A stretch of DNA of 6,612 nt, taken from positions 1-6,612 of the forward strand of contig JAKACI010000085.1 in assembly GCA_021821565.1 (NCBI GenBank), written 5' to 3'. This document shows positions 1 to 5,918 of the stretch, one piece after another. The stretch's first letter is position 1, and each line of letters begins with the position of its first letter. Position numbers and translations under genes: made by a program. This DNA comes from a bacterium (GTDB lineage Bacteria > SZUA-79 > Acidulodesulfobacterales > Acidulodesulfobacteraceae). Below the pieces are notes generated by a model. It was not told where the DNA came from and did not search any database. It was given only the letters and a program-made list of their open reading frames with translations.

Positions 1-91
1 TATATTTAATGTAATTTATTAATTATAAAGCTGTTTGTTTTTGAGTTATAATCAGCATATTTAAATCTTATAAGATTGATTGATATATATT

Positions 92-751
92 TTATTTATG
101 AGTAATATTTCTTGAATTAAGCTGAACAAGATTTTCAATGTAACTTCTTTTTTTTGTCATAGCATCGTTTTCCATCATTTTTTTATAAATAGCAACGGCA
201 TTTTCAGGCTTGCCTATCATAGTATAAATAGAAGCTTCTTCAAGCATTGCATATTCTTGAAGTTTCACGTCGTTTATTTTAGCCATTTTTTTTAGATAAT
301 TAATAGCTTCTAAGCTATTTTTCTGATTTAATTCAGCCGTTACAATATTGCTGTAAGCTAAATAGCTGATATTATTTTTATGAGGGATAGGATAACGGTC
401 GGTATATTTCTTAAAATATTCTATAGACTTTTTATAGTTTCTTAATAATAAATAATCGGAGCCTATATAAAAATTTGAAATAACTTCAGCTTTAGTGCCG
501 TTATATTTTGTTTTTAGCTGTTTTAGGATAATGATAGATTTTTTTATATTTTTTAAATTTCCGGTTTTTGAAGTTCCTACCGAAAGATAAAGTCTGACTC
601 CTTTTCCTAATAAAGCATAGGCTTTATTCTCTTTATAACCGTTATAATATCTATATCCTAATATACCTCCTATTACAATCAAAACGCCGATGCAAAAAAA
701 AATAATAAATATCTTATGCTTCTTAAAAAAACCTTCTAAGTCAATCGCCAT
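92..751 (-). CDS. Membrane-anchored tetratricopeptide-repeat protein of unknown function
   Basis: This 219-residue protein starts with a short charged stretch (K10, K11, K13), then one hydrophobic segment at about residues 14-32, so it is most likely anchored in the inner membrane with a short cytoplasmic N-terminus and the rest outside the cytoplasm. There is no lipobox or clear signal-peptidase site. The remainder is helical with TPR-like pairs at about residues 90-120, 130-158 and 165-197 (for example YKKSIEYFKKYTDRYP and PENAVAIYKKM), which usually form protein-protein contact surfaces. The layout resembles YfgM-type ancillary SecYEG translocon proteins, but I cannot show homology, so no specific role is claimed. 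The ATG start has a Shine-Dalgarno-like AGGA at 761-764, nine bases upstream. The gene is the last visible member of the minus-strand cluster, 41 bp after the PHP gene. An A8 run near its end (complement of 148-155) encodes part of TKKRS in frame. Confidence 0.85.
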   Translation of the reverse strand: MAIDLEGFFKKHKIFIIFFCIGVLIVIGGILGYRYYNGYKENKAYALLGKGVRLYLSVGTSKTGNLKNIKKSIIILKQLKTKYNGTKAEVISNFYIGSDYLLLRNYKKSIEYFKKYTDRYPIPHKNNISYLAYSNIVTAELNQKNSLEAINYLKKMAKINDVKLQEYAMLEEASIYTMIGKPENAVAIYKKMMENDAMTKKRSYIENLVQLNSRNITHK

Positions 752-760
752 GTTTTATCG

Positions 761-764
761 TCCT
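761..764 (-). promoter_or_regulatory. Ribosome binding site of the TPR gene
   Basis: AGGA (continuing as AGGACG) on the minus strand, nine bases before the ATG at 751. It supports that start and shows the gene has its own initiation signal in the 41-bp gap after the PHP gene. Confidence 0.6.
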
Positions 765-792
765 TATTAATTTTTATTTTTATTAATTTTTT

Positions 793-1455
793 TTAATATT
801 TTTCGGCTAAAGCTTTAGCGTTATTTTTTATTTCTTCTAACTCCTTTATATTAAGACCTGCCCCAAATGCAATATTGTTATAGATATTTTCATCTAAAAT
901 ATCGTCGGGTGAATGTGCATCGCTGGAAATTATTAATTTTGCGCCTGTGCGTCTGGCAATTTGAAAAACAAGACCGTTTGACAAACAATGTCCTTTTCTA
1001 TAAGTCAGCTCAAGATAGATGTTTTTATTTTTAGCTATTAGAGCTTCTTCTTCGGTTAATAATCCCGGATGCGCCAGAATATCAATGTCTTCATTTAATG
1101 CCGCTAAATTAGTTCCTTTTTCAACAGGTTCGCTTAAAGTTTCGCCATGAACTACGATTATTTTAGCGCCTGATTTTCTTGCCAAATTGACGGCTTCGCC
1201 GATTAAAGAAGGAGGCATATGTGTAATCTCAACGCCCGGCAATACTCTAAATTGATTATTATTTTTAATATTTTCAGTATTAATTCTATCACTTATTTTA
1301 ATAATATTTGACAATATAAATTCAATATTGGAAAAATCGGCGTGATCTGTAATCGCCAGGGTAGTTATACCTGAATAAAACGCTCTTCTTATGAGTTCCG
1401 ACGGTACTAACTCGCCGTCTGAAAATAATGTATGGGTATGAAAATCTGCTATCAA
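793..1455 (-). CDS. PHP-domain metal-dependent phosphoesterase (histidinol-phosphatase-like)
   Basis: A 220-residue single-domain PHP protein. The family's metal-binding residues all appear present: the HTHT motif (H6, H8), D13, TDHAD (H38), GVEIT (E76), VHGE (H103), AHPG (H129) and SSDAH (D179, H181). PHP enzymes hydrolyse phosphoester bonds using a multi-metal centre; relatives include HisK-type histidinol phosphatases, RNase AM-type nucleases and the PHP domains of DNA polymerases. The HGET-x-EP-x3-GTN stretch (residues 103-116) is shared, as I recall, with proteins annotated as 'histidinol phosphate phosphatase domain-containing'. No his genes are nearby, so the substrate is unknown and a histidine-pathway role is not supported by context. 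The start is a TTG that overlaps the miaB stop by four bases (TTGA) and is preceded by GGAGA, so the two genes are probably translationally coupled. An upstream start is unlikely because the HTHT motif must sit near the N-terminus. A short Asn-containing insertion (residues 59-68) lies between H38 and E76. Confidence 0.92.
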   Translation of the reverse strand: MIADFHTHTLFSDGELVPSELIRRAFYSGITTLAITDHADFSNIEFILSNIIKISDRINTENIKNNNQFRVLPGVEITHMPPSLIGEAVNLARKSGAKIIVVHGETLSEPVEKGTNLAALNEDIDILAHPGLLTEEEALIAKNKNIYLELTYRKGHCLSNGLVFQIARRTGAKLIISSDAHSPDDILDENIYNNIAFGAGLNIKELEEIKNNAKALAEKY

Positions 1456-3032
1456 ATAATTTCTCCGTATAATTTATTATTTATAACTTCAGTTATTTTA
1501 ACTTTAGTGGCATTATTTTCAAAATTATAAAAATTTGATTCCGATAGCGTCATTTTTTTCATTTCAAAATTTTTTAAATATACTGCCCTTTCGTTTAAAG
1601 TAATTCCTTTATATAATATTCCTTTATTAATTATTTCTGAATTATAGTCATCATTTTCCTGTATTTTTTCTATTATAACATCATAATTCTTTCCTATCAA
1701 TTTATTTAAAGATAAAGCAAAAATATTTTTTTGCAAATCAAATAATTTATTTAATCTTTCTTTTTTTGTATTTAAAGGGATATTATAATCTCTGTAATTT
1801 AAAGCTGCGGTAAAAGGTCTCGGCGAATATTTAAATCCGTAAATAAATTCAAACTCTATTTCTTTTATTAAAGACAAAGTTAATTCAAAATCTTCTTCCG
1901 ACTCCCCCGGAAAGCCTACAATTATGTCGGTTGATAATAATATTTCGGTATAACTCGATTTAATTTTTTTTATAAGATTCAAATAATGGTTTCTGTCATA
2001 ACCTCTGTTCATTAATTTTAATATTCTATCGGAACCTGATTGAACCGGCAAATGCAAACATTTTGATATTTTATCTTCTTTTCCGATTAAATCAATTACT
2101 TCATCGCTCATATCCTTAGGATGAGATGTCAAAAATTTTATTTTCTTTATATTTTTATTTTCTGCAATTTTTTTTAAAAGATATATAAAATCATAATCAG
2201 GATTATCCGGAGATTTATAAGAATTTACATTTTGCCCTAATAAAACAATTTCTTGAACATTTTTTTGAGCATATTTTTCAACGGTGTTAAGTAAAATATT
2301 TAAAGGAATAGATTTTTCTCTTCCCCTGACATGCGGAACTATGCAATAGCTGCAGTAATTATCGCACCCCTCCGTTATTTTTAAATATTCCGTATAATTT
2401 AATGCACCTTTTTTTTCAGACCTTTGATTGAAAGATTTTTCTATCCTTTTGTAATAACTTTCGTTTTTAAATTTATTTGTGTATAAATTTTCAATATTTT
2501 TATTTTTATTATTTATATCGGCTTTGTCGTCTTCATCATTGCAAACGATTATATCATTTTCTGCATTGTTCTCTATGCTATTACCTATATTATTATTATT
2601 ATTTATAGTATTGCTTATTATATTGTTATTGATGCTATTAAATAAAATTTTAAATTCTTTTTCAAGTATATCGGGAATAGATAAAATATCTTCCGGACTT
2701 ACATAATAATTTATATGTAAGTCTTTTTTTGTTTTATTATTTTTTGTTTTATTTTTATTTAAATTTATTTTTTGTTTAATCTTTTGTTGAGCATAACATC
2801 CCGCAAGTATTATTTTTTTATTTTTATCTATACGACCGATATCGGACATTATTTTATGATCTGCATTGTCTCTGACGCTGCAAGTATTTAAAATTATAAT
2901 ATTTGCATCGTTTAAAGAAGACGCCTTTTTGAATCCTTTAAAAATTAGGCTCTCTTCAAGCAAGGACGAATCGTGAAAATTCATCTGGCAGCCATAAGTT
3001 TTAATGTAAAACTTGAGAGTTTCCGCCGACAT
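1452..3032 (-). CDS. miaB: tRNA-2-methylthio-N6-dimethylallyladenosine synthase MiaB
   Basis: MiaB is a radical SAM methylthiotransferase that adds a 2-methylthio group to N6-isopentenyladenosine at position 37 of tRNAs reading UNN codons, using two [4Fe-4S] clusters. The N-terminal MTTase domain carries the three cluster cysteines in TYGCQMN (C15), NTCSVRDNAD (C51) and GCYAQQ (C79). The radical SAM motif is EGCDNYCSYC (C223, C227, C230), followed by VRGRE and the MiaB-type LLGQNVNSY (residues 264-272), which favours MiaB over RimO or MtaB. A TRAM-like RNA-binding domain occupies about residues 442-526. At 526 residues it is longer than the usual 440-475; the excess is a Lys/Asn-rich linker (about residues 84-203) between the MTTase and radical SAM domains. 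I chose the ATG at 3032; a TTG four codons upstream (3044) is also possible. Neither has a strong Shine-Dalgarno, only a GAG seven bases before the ATG. The stop overlaps the PHP start by four bases. Confidence 0.95.
   Translation of the reverse strand: MSAETLKFYIKTYGCQMNFHDSSLLEESLIFKGFKKASSLNDANIIILNTCSVRDNADHKIMSDIGRIDKNKKIILAGCYAQQKIKQKINLNKNKTKNNKTKKDLHINYYVSPEDILSIPDILEKEFKILFNSINNNIISNTINNNNNIGNSIENNAENDIIVCNDEDDKADINNKNKNIENLYTNKFKNESYYKRIEKSFNQRSEKKGALNYTEYLKITEGCDNYCSYCIVPHVRGREKSIPLNILLNTVEKYAQKNVQEIVLLGQNVNSYKSPDNPDYDFIYLLKKIAENKNIKKIKFLTSHPKDMSDEVIDLIGKEDKISKCLHLPVQSGSDRILKLMNRGYDRNHYLNLIKKIKSSYTEILLSTDIIVGFPGESEEDFELTLSLIKEIEFEFIYGFKYSPRPFTAALNYRDYNIPLNTKKERLNKLFDLQKNIFALSLNKLIGKNYDVIIEKIQENDDYNSEIINKGILYKGITLNERAVYLKNFEMKKMTLSESNFYNFENNATKVKITEVINNKLYGEII
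1462..1466 (-). promoter_or_regulatory. Ribosome binding site fixing the TTG start of the PHP gene
   Basis: GGAGA on the minus strand lies six bases before the TTG at 1455 and within the 3' end of miaB. It is the clearest evidence that the rare TTG is the true start, since no in-frame ATG lies close to the HTHT metal-binding motif. Confidence 0.65.
2424..2783 (-). repeat. Low-complexity Lys/Asn-rich interdomain insertion in miaB
   Basis: The segment coding for about residues 84-203 of MiaB is dominated by AAT, AAC and AAA codons, with the densest Asn runs at residues 132-180. A short trinucleotide tract, TTA x4 on the plus strand at 2590-2601, reads as Asn codons in frame. A few residues resembling normal fold survive inside it (INYYVSPEDILSIPDILEK, about 107-125), so the insertion proper is probably nearer 70 residues. 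It keeps the reading frame and separates two intact catalytic domains. Confidence 0.7.
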
Positions 3033-3098
3033 AAGTTTACTCAATGTAATAATGCAAATAAGTTAAATAAATTAAATAAATAAGAAAGAAAAGAAAAT

Positions 3099-3383
3099 TT
3101 AAATATTTTCTTTTATGAGGTTGTTTTTGCAGATTTTACTCATTTTAAAAAACGGTACTAATTTTTCTTTTACTTTAATATTTTCTCCTGTTTTTGGATT
3201 TCTTCCGTCATATGTTTTATATTCTTTTATTTTAAAGCTTCCAAAACCTCTTATTTCTATTCTTCTTTGTTGAACGATGGCTTCTATCATAGTTTCTAAT
3301 ATAGAGTTCACGATTGCTTCTGCTAACTTGGCGGAAATTTTATTTTGCTCCGCAAATAATTCTATAAATTCCGCTTTGTTCAT
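3099..3383 (-). CDS. HU/IHF-family DNA-bending protein
   Basis: A 94-residue histone-like protein of normal family length. It binds the DNA minor groove as a dimer and bends it, acting in nucleoid organisation, recombination and replication. The N-terminal helices begin with MNKAEFIELFAEQNKIS, followed by the signature IRGFGSF (residues 44-50). The flexible beta-arm carries the tip GRNPKTGE (residues 60-67), whose P63 is the intercalating proline, and the chain then reads KLVPFFK (74-80). The IRGFGSF plus PFFK combination resembles IHF-beta-like proteins of Proteobacteria, but HU and IHF cannot be separated securely from one sequence. The usual end motif (GKELKERV-like) is replaced by SKICKNNL, and a C-terminal cysteine (C85) is present. 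I chose the ATG at 3383 because AGAGG lies five bases before it and the family typically begins MNK; an in-frame GTG at 3389 overlaps that Shine-Dalgarno. It lies between priA and miaB. Confidence 0.94.
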   Translation of the reverse strand: MNKAEFIELFAEQNKISAKLAEAIVNSILETMIEAIVQQRRIEIRGFGSFKIKEYKTYDGRNPKTGENIKVKEKLVPFFKMSKICKNNLIKENI

Positions 3384-3388
3384 ACTCA

Positions 3389-3393
3389 CCTCT
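3389..3393 (-). promoter_or_regulatory. Ribosome binding site choosing ATG 3383 over GTG 3389
   Basis: AGAGG on the minus strand, five bases before the ATG at 3383. The upstream in-frame GTG at 3387-3389 overlaps this motif, so initiation there would lack a ribosome binding site. The site therefore decides the start of the HU/IHF-family gene. Confidence 0.7.
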
Positions 3394-3421
3394 AAATATT
3401 AAATGATATATGCAGTAAAAT

Positions 3422-3450
3422 AATTTATTAATTTTAATAATTTAAATCAA
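3422..3450 (-). promoter_or_regulatory. Candidate sigma70-type promoter upstream of the HU/IHF-family gene
   Basis: TTGATT (3445-3450) and TAAATT (3422-3427) on the minus strand are separated by 17 bases; each matches its consensus at four of six positions. Transcription would begin near 3415 and give a leader of about 30 bases. In sequence this AT-rich such matches occur by chance, so the call is tentative. It would let the small DNA-binding protein be expressed above priA. Confidence 0.3.
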
Positions 3451-3455
3451 ACTGA

Positions 3456-3477
3456 ATTATTGCTAAAAATCAATAAT
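3456..3477. repeat. 7-bp inverted repeat in the priA-HU/IHF gap
   Basis: ATTATTG (3456-3462) and CAATAAT (3471-3477) form a perfect inverted repeat with an eight-base spacer, just upstream of the candidate promoter for the HU/IHF-family gene. The stem is too AT-rich and lacks a T-tract, so it is not a convincing terminator. It could be an operator-like dyad or chance. Confidence 0.35.
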
Positions 3478-3510
3478 ACCGCAAGATAATTTGCTAAGTT
3501 TATTATATTA

Positions 3511-5769
3511 TCATATAAGAACGTCAGGGTCAACATCTATAACAATTTTTCTAGAGATAAAAAATTTATTAAGTTCAGATTTATTTTTAATGATATCTAC
3601 AAAGTTATGCATATATGAAATATTTTTTTCACCTGATATTAAAGGTGATTTTATAATTATTTGAAATCTAAAATTATTATTTAACTTAGAAATTGGACAG
3701 GGGGTAGGACCTAGAACGGAAATTTTCTTAAATTCGGTATTTTCTATGATTGTTTTGCTTATTATTTTTTTTAAAAAAAATGCTCTTTCCTGTAATTTAT
3801 CAAAATCTTTATCAGTTAATCTCAGCGCAATAATTTTAGCATAAGGAGGATAAGAATATTCTTTTCTTAAACTTAGTTCTTTTTCAAAAAATCCTTTAAT
3901 ATCATATTTTGATGCGTATTGAATAACGTAGTTTGCGCTATTGAAGGTTTGAAAAATTACATTTCCGGGCATATCCCCCCTCCCAGCTCTTCCGGATACC
4001 TGCATTAGCATTTGAAAAGTTTTTTCGGCGCTTCTAAAGTCGGGAATATTTAAAAGACTATCTGCTGAAATTACGACAACCAAACCTACATTTGGGAAAT
4101 CATGACCTTTTGCTATTATTTGAGTACCGATAAGTATATCTATCATACCGTTATTCATTTTATTGAAAATATCCGAACCTATTTTTTTATTTCTGCCGAT
4201 ATCCGAATCTATTCTTGCGATTTTAGCGCTATTTCCAAATAATTCATTTACTTTATCTTCTAATTTTTGTATGCCTATTCCATAGGGCTCTATATTATCG
4301 CTTAAACATTCAGGGCATAGCTTTGGAACTTCTTCCGCATAATTACAGTAATGACATTTTAGAAAACTTTTTTCATAGTTTTTTCCTTTATGGTATACCA
4401 TAGAAACAGCGCAGTTTTTGCAAATAAATTGATGGCCGCATGATTTACATATAATAAAAGTTGAAAATCCGCGCCTGTTTAAAAATAATAGCACCTGTCT
4501 TTTTTGATTTACATTTTCTATAGTTTCATTTCTTGAAATTTCCGAAAGCATTTCATCGCTGAAATTTTTATTATTATTATTATTTAAATTATTTGATTTA
4601 AATTCATTTTTTAAATCAATAATTTTAATTTCAGGAAGAGATCTGCCTGAAACTCTTTCTTTTATGTTAATGTACTTATATTTTTTTATTATTTTTGCGT
4701 TGTAAAATGATTCTAATGAAGGGGTCGCAGAACCTAAGACTGCAACCGAATTACTTTTTTTTGCGAGCATAACGGCTAAGTCTCTTGCATTATACAAAAA
4801 TTCCGATTCTTGCTTATATGAGCTGTCATGCTCTTCATCTACAATAATAAGTCCCGGTTCAATTAATGGAGCAAAAATAGCAGATCTGGCGCCTAAAACT
4901 ATTTTGATTTCTCCTGATAATATTTTAAACCAGTTAATTAATTTTTCTTTTCTTGCAATTTTACTATGAAATATTGCAAATTCATGAGGGCTTAACATTT
5001 TTGAAAATCTTTTCCTCATTATATCAATAAATTGATTTGTAATATATATTTCAGGAACAATAATAATAACTTGCTTATTTAAACTTAAAGTATATTCTAA
5101 TATGTTAAGATAAATCTCGGTTTTTCCGCTTGCAGTTACGCCATGCAGTAAAAATGTTTTATAAAAATTTTCCTTAATTGGTTCTTTAATGATTTCAATA
5201 GCATTTATCTGGTCTTCGGTTAATTTTAAATAATAGGCAGTATCTGTTATAGAGATTGCAGAGTAAATGACCGTCGAAGAAATAGATGGGGGAATAACGG
5301 AAACGGCGGTAAAATTACTATTGATGCTATTGCTGCTATTGTTATTATTCTCTTTTGGAGTATTACTACTAATATTGCTTTTATTTAAATTTTTATTATT
5401 TTTATTGTTATATTCGGCATAGACATCTAATAGATGAAAATTTTTTGCATCTATTGACGGCAATGCCGCATCTAAAACACGCGCTATACTTTCGTGATAA
5501 TACGATGCAAGCCAATTATAAAAATTTAGATGATTTTGATTAAAAAATGAATTTTTAGAAATAGATATTATTTTTTTTAAATTAGAATTCTTTGATTGAT
5601 ACGACGAATTTACCGAAGATATAAATCCATATGTTTTTCTGCTCTTTAGCGGTACTATTACAGGTGCGCCGATTTGCAAAAGATTTAGGAATACTTCCGG
5701 CACTAAATAGGTCAATGCATAATCCAACCCGCTTTTGGGCACTATTATTTCGGCTTTAGCTTCACTCAT
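3511..5769 (-). CDS. priA: Primosomal protein N' (replication restart DNA helicase PriA)
   Basis: PriA recognises stalled or collapsed forks, unwinds the lagging arm 3'-to-5' and starts primosome assembly so DnaB can be reloaded. The 752-residue protein is close to the usual 730-750. In order: an N-terminal 3'-DNA-binding domain (about 1-105, with EIIVP and TYLVPE); a low-complexity stretch; Q-motif LTEDQ (183-187); Walker A GVTASGKT (210-217, K216); Walker B DEEH (311-314); LGSATPS (345-351); the zinc-binding insert with eight cysteines (C441, C444, C450, C453, C472, C475, C485, C488); GTQIIAKGHDFPNVGLV; SGRAGR (592-597); and a C-terminal domain with SYPPYAKIIALR. All catalytic motifs are intact, so it should be an active helicase. 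The segment where the winged helix belongs (about 116-180) is Asn/Ser-rich and not recognisable as that fold. The ATG at 5769 has no Shine-Dalgarno. A terminator and a candidate promoter lie immediately upstream, so priA probably opens the operon. Confidence 0.96.
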   Translation of the reverse strand: MSEAKAEIIVPKSGLDYALTYLVPEVFLNLLQIGAPVIVPLKSRKTYGFISSVNSSYQSKNSNLKKIISISKNSFFNQNHLNFYNWLASYYHESIARVLDAALPSIDAKNFHLLDVYAEYNNKNNKNLNKSNISSNTPKENNNNSSNSINSNFTAVSVIPPSISSTVIYSAISITDTAYYLKLTEDQINAIEIIKEPIKENFYKTFLLHGVTASGKTEIYLNILEYTLSLNKQVIIIVPEIYITNQFIDIMRKRFSKMLSPHEFAIFHSKIARKEKLINWFKILSGEIKIVLGARSAIFAPLIEPGLIIVDEEHDSSYKQESEFLYNARDLAVMLAKKSNSVAVLGSATPSLESFYNAKIIKKYKYINIKERVSGRSLPEIKIIDLKNEFKSNNLNNNNNKNFSDEMLSEISRNETIENVNQKRQVLLFLNRRGFSTFIICKSCGHQFICKNCAVSMVYHKGKNYEKSFLKCHYCNYAEEVPKLCPECLSDNIEPYGIGIQKLEDKVNELFGNSAKIARIDSDIGRNKKIGSDIFNKMNNGMIDILIGTQIIAKGHDFPNVGLVVVISADSLLNIPDFRSAEKTFQMLMQVSGRAGRGDMPGNVIFQTFNSANYVIQYASKYDIKGFFEKELSLRKEYSYPPYAKIIALRLTDKDFDKLQERAFFLKKIISKTIIENTEFKKISVLGPTPCPISKLNNNFRFQIIIKSPLISGEKNISYMHNFVDIIKNKSELNKFFISRKIVIDVDPDVLI
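3765..3780. repeat. T8A8 homopolymer palindrome inside priA
   Basis: Eight T then eight A form a perfect 16-bp palindrome. On the coding strand it reads TTT TTT TTA AAA AAA with flanking bases, encoding FFLKK at about residues 664-668. It contains a T TTA AAA heptamer in the frame typical of -1 slippery sites, and long A and T runs that are prone to slippage. Confidence 0.8.
4568..4582. repeat. TTA x5 trinucleotide tract in priA
   Basis: Five tandem TTA units on the plus strand, read on the coding strand as consecutive AAT (Asn) codons within PriA residues 391-402. It sits in the linker between the two helicase lobes, after LPEIKIIDL. Length changes would add or remove whole residues without breaking the frame. 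Confidence 0.8.
5314..5412 (-). repeat. Asn/Ser-rich low-complexity segment in priA
   Basis: Encodes PriA residues 120-152, almost entirely Asn, Lys and Ser, with several consecutive Asn codons. It falls between the 3'-DNA-binding domain and the helicase core, where family members usually carry a winged-helix domain. The frame is kept throughout. Confidence 0.75.
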
Positions 5770-5786
5770 GCATATAATTATAATTC

Positions 5787-5815
5787 ATTATCTTAAAAAT
5801 TGAAATAAATAACAA
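5787..5815 (-). promoter_or_regulatory. Candidate sigma70-type promoter of priA and the downstream cluster
   Basis: On the minus strand TTGTTA (5810-5815, four of six consensus) and GATAAT (5787-5792, five of six) are separated by exactly 17 bases, just downstream of the terminator. Transcription would start near 5780, leaving a leader of only about 11 bases, which agrees with the absence of a Shine-Dalgarno before the priA ATG. A TATAAT at 5777-5782 is an alternative -10 but has no fitting -35 and would make the transcript essentially leaderless. Confidence 0.45.
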
Positions 5816-5857
5816 AACAAAATTTAAAGTTATTTACATTGCAAATCATACATAAAT

Positions 5858-5890
5858 AAAAAAGCCTCATCCGAAAAGACGAGGCTTTTT
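5858..5890 (-). terminator. Intrinsic terminator of the radical SAM gene
   Basis: On the minus strand GCCTCGT and ATGAGGC form a seven-pair GC-rich stem (one G-U pair) around an eight-base loop, flanked by A's on the 5' side and a run of six T's on the 3' side. It begins 28 bases after the stop codon at 5919. Read on the plus strand, the G-U pair becomes an A-C mismatch, so the hairpin is optimised for the minus strand. It may still work weakly in both directions because the opposite side ends in five T's, but no plus-strand gene is visible. Confidence 0.88.
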
Positions 5891-5918
5891 CACATTTAAA
5901 TAAATTAATTATATTTAT

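Noticed and set aside
30..56. GCTG...CAGC imperfect hairpin after the TPR gene as a possible terminator.
   Set aside because: The stem has four GC-containing pairs, a mismatch, a 13-base loop, and no T-tract on the minus strand, so it is weaker than expected for an intrinsic terminator.
64..77. Perfect 14-bp palindrome AATCTTATAAGATT just downstream of the TPR stop codon.
   Set aside because: It has no loop and very low GC, so it cannot act as a terminator. A single short AT palindrome in this composition is not evidence for an operator.
764..791. Two copies of TTATTAATTTTT with a 16-base period in the PHP-TPR gap.
   Set aside because: Short, AT-only and only two copies; expected by chance in this composition and overlapping the end of the PHP gene region.
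2479..2706. Plus-strand open frame of 75 codons coding a very hydrophobic Leu/Ile/Ser-rich peptide, like a small membrane protein.
   Set aside because: It lies entirely antisense to the Asn/Lys-rich linker of miaB. The complement of AAT/AAC/AAA-rich codons automatically reads as Ile, Leu, Val and Phe, and no ribosome binding site or independent context supports it.
3030..3044. TTG at 3044 as the miaB start, adding four residues.
   Set aside because: No Shine-Dalgarno precedes it, the extra residues are not part of the conserved domain, and a normal ATG at 3032 leaves the TYGCQMN motif at a typical distance from the N-terminus.
3444..3457. A possible IHF binding site (AATCAA followed by four bases) upstream of the HU/IHF-family gene, suggesting autoregulation.
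   Set aside because: The downstream half (TTR) of the IHF consensus is not at the required spacing, so the match fails.
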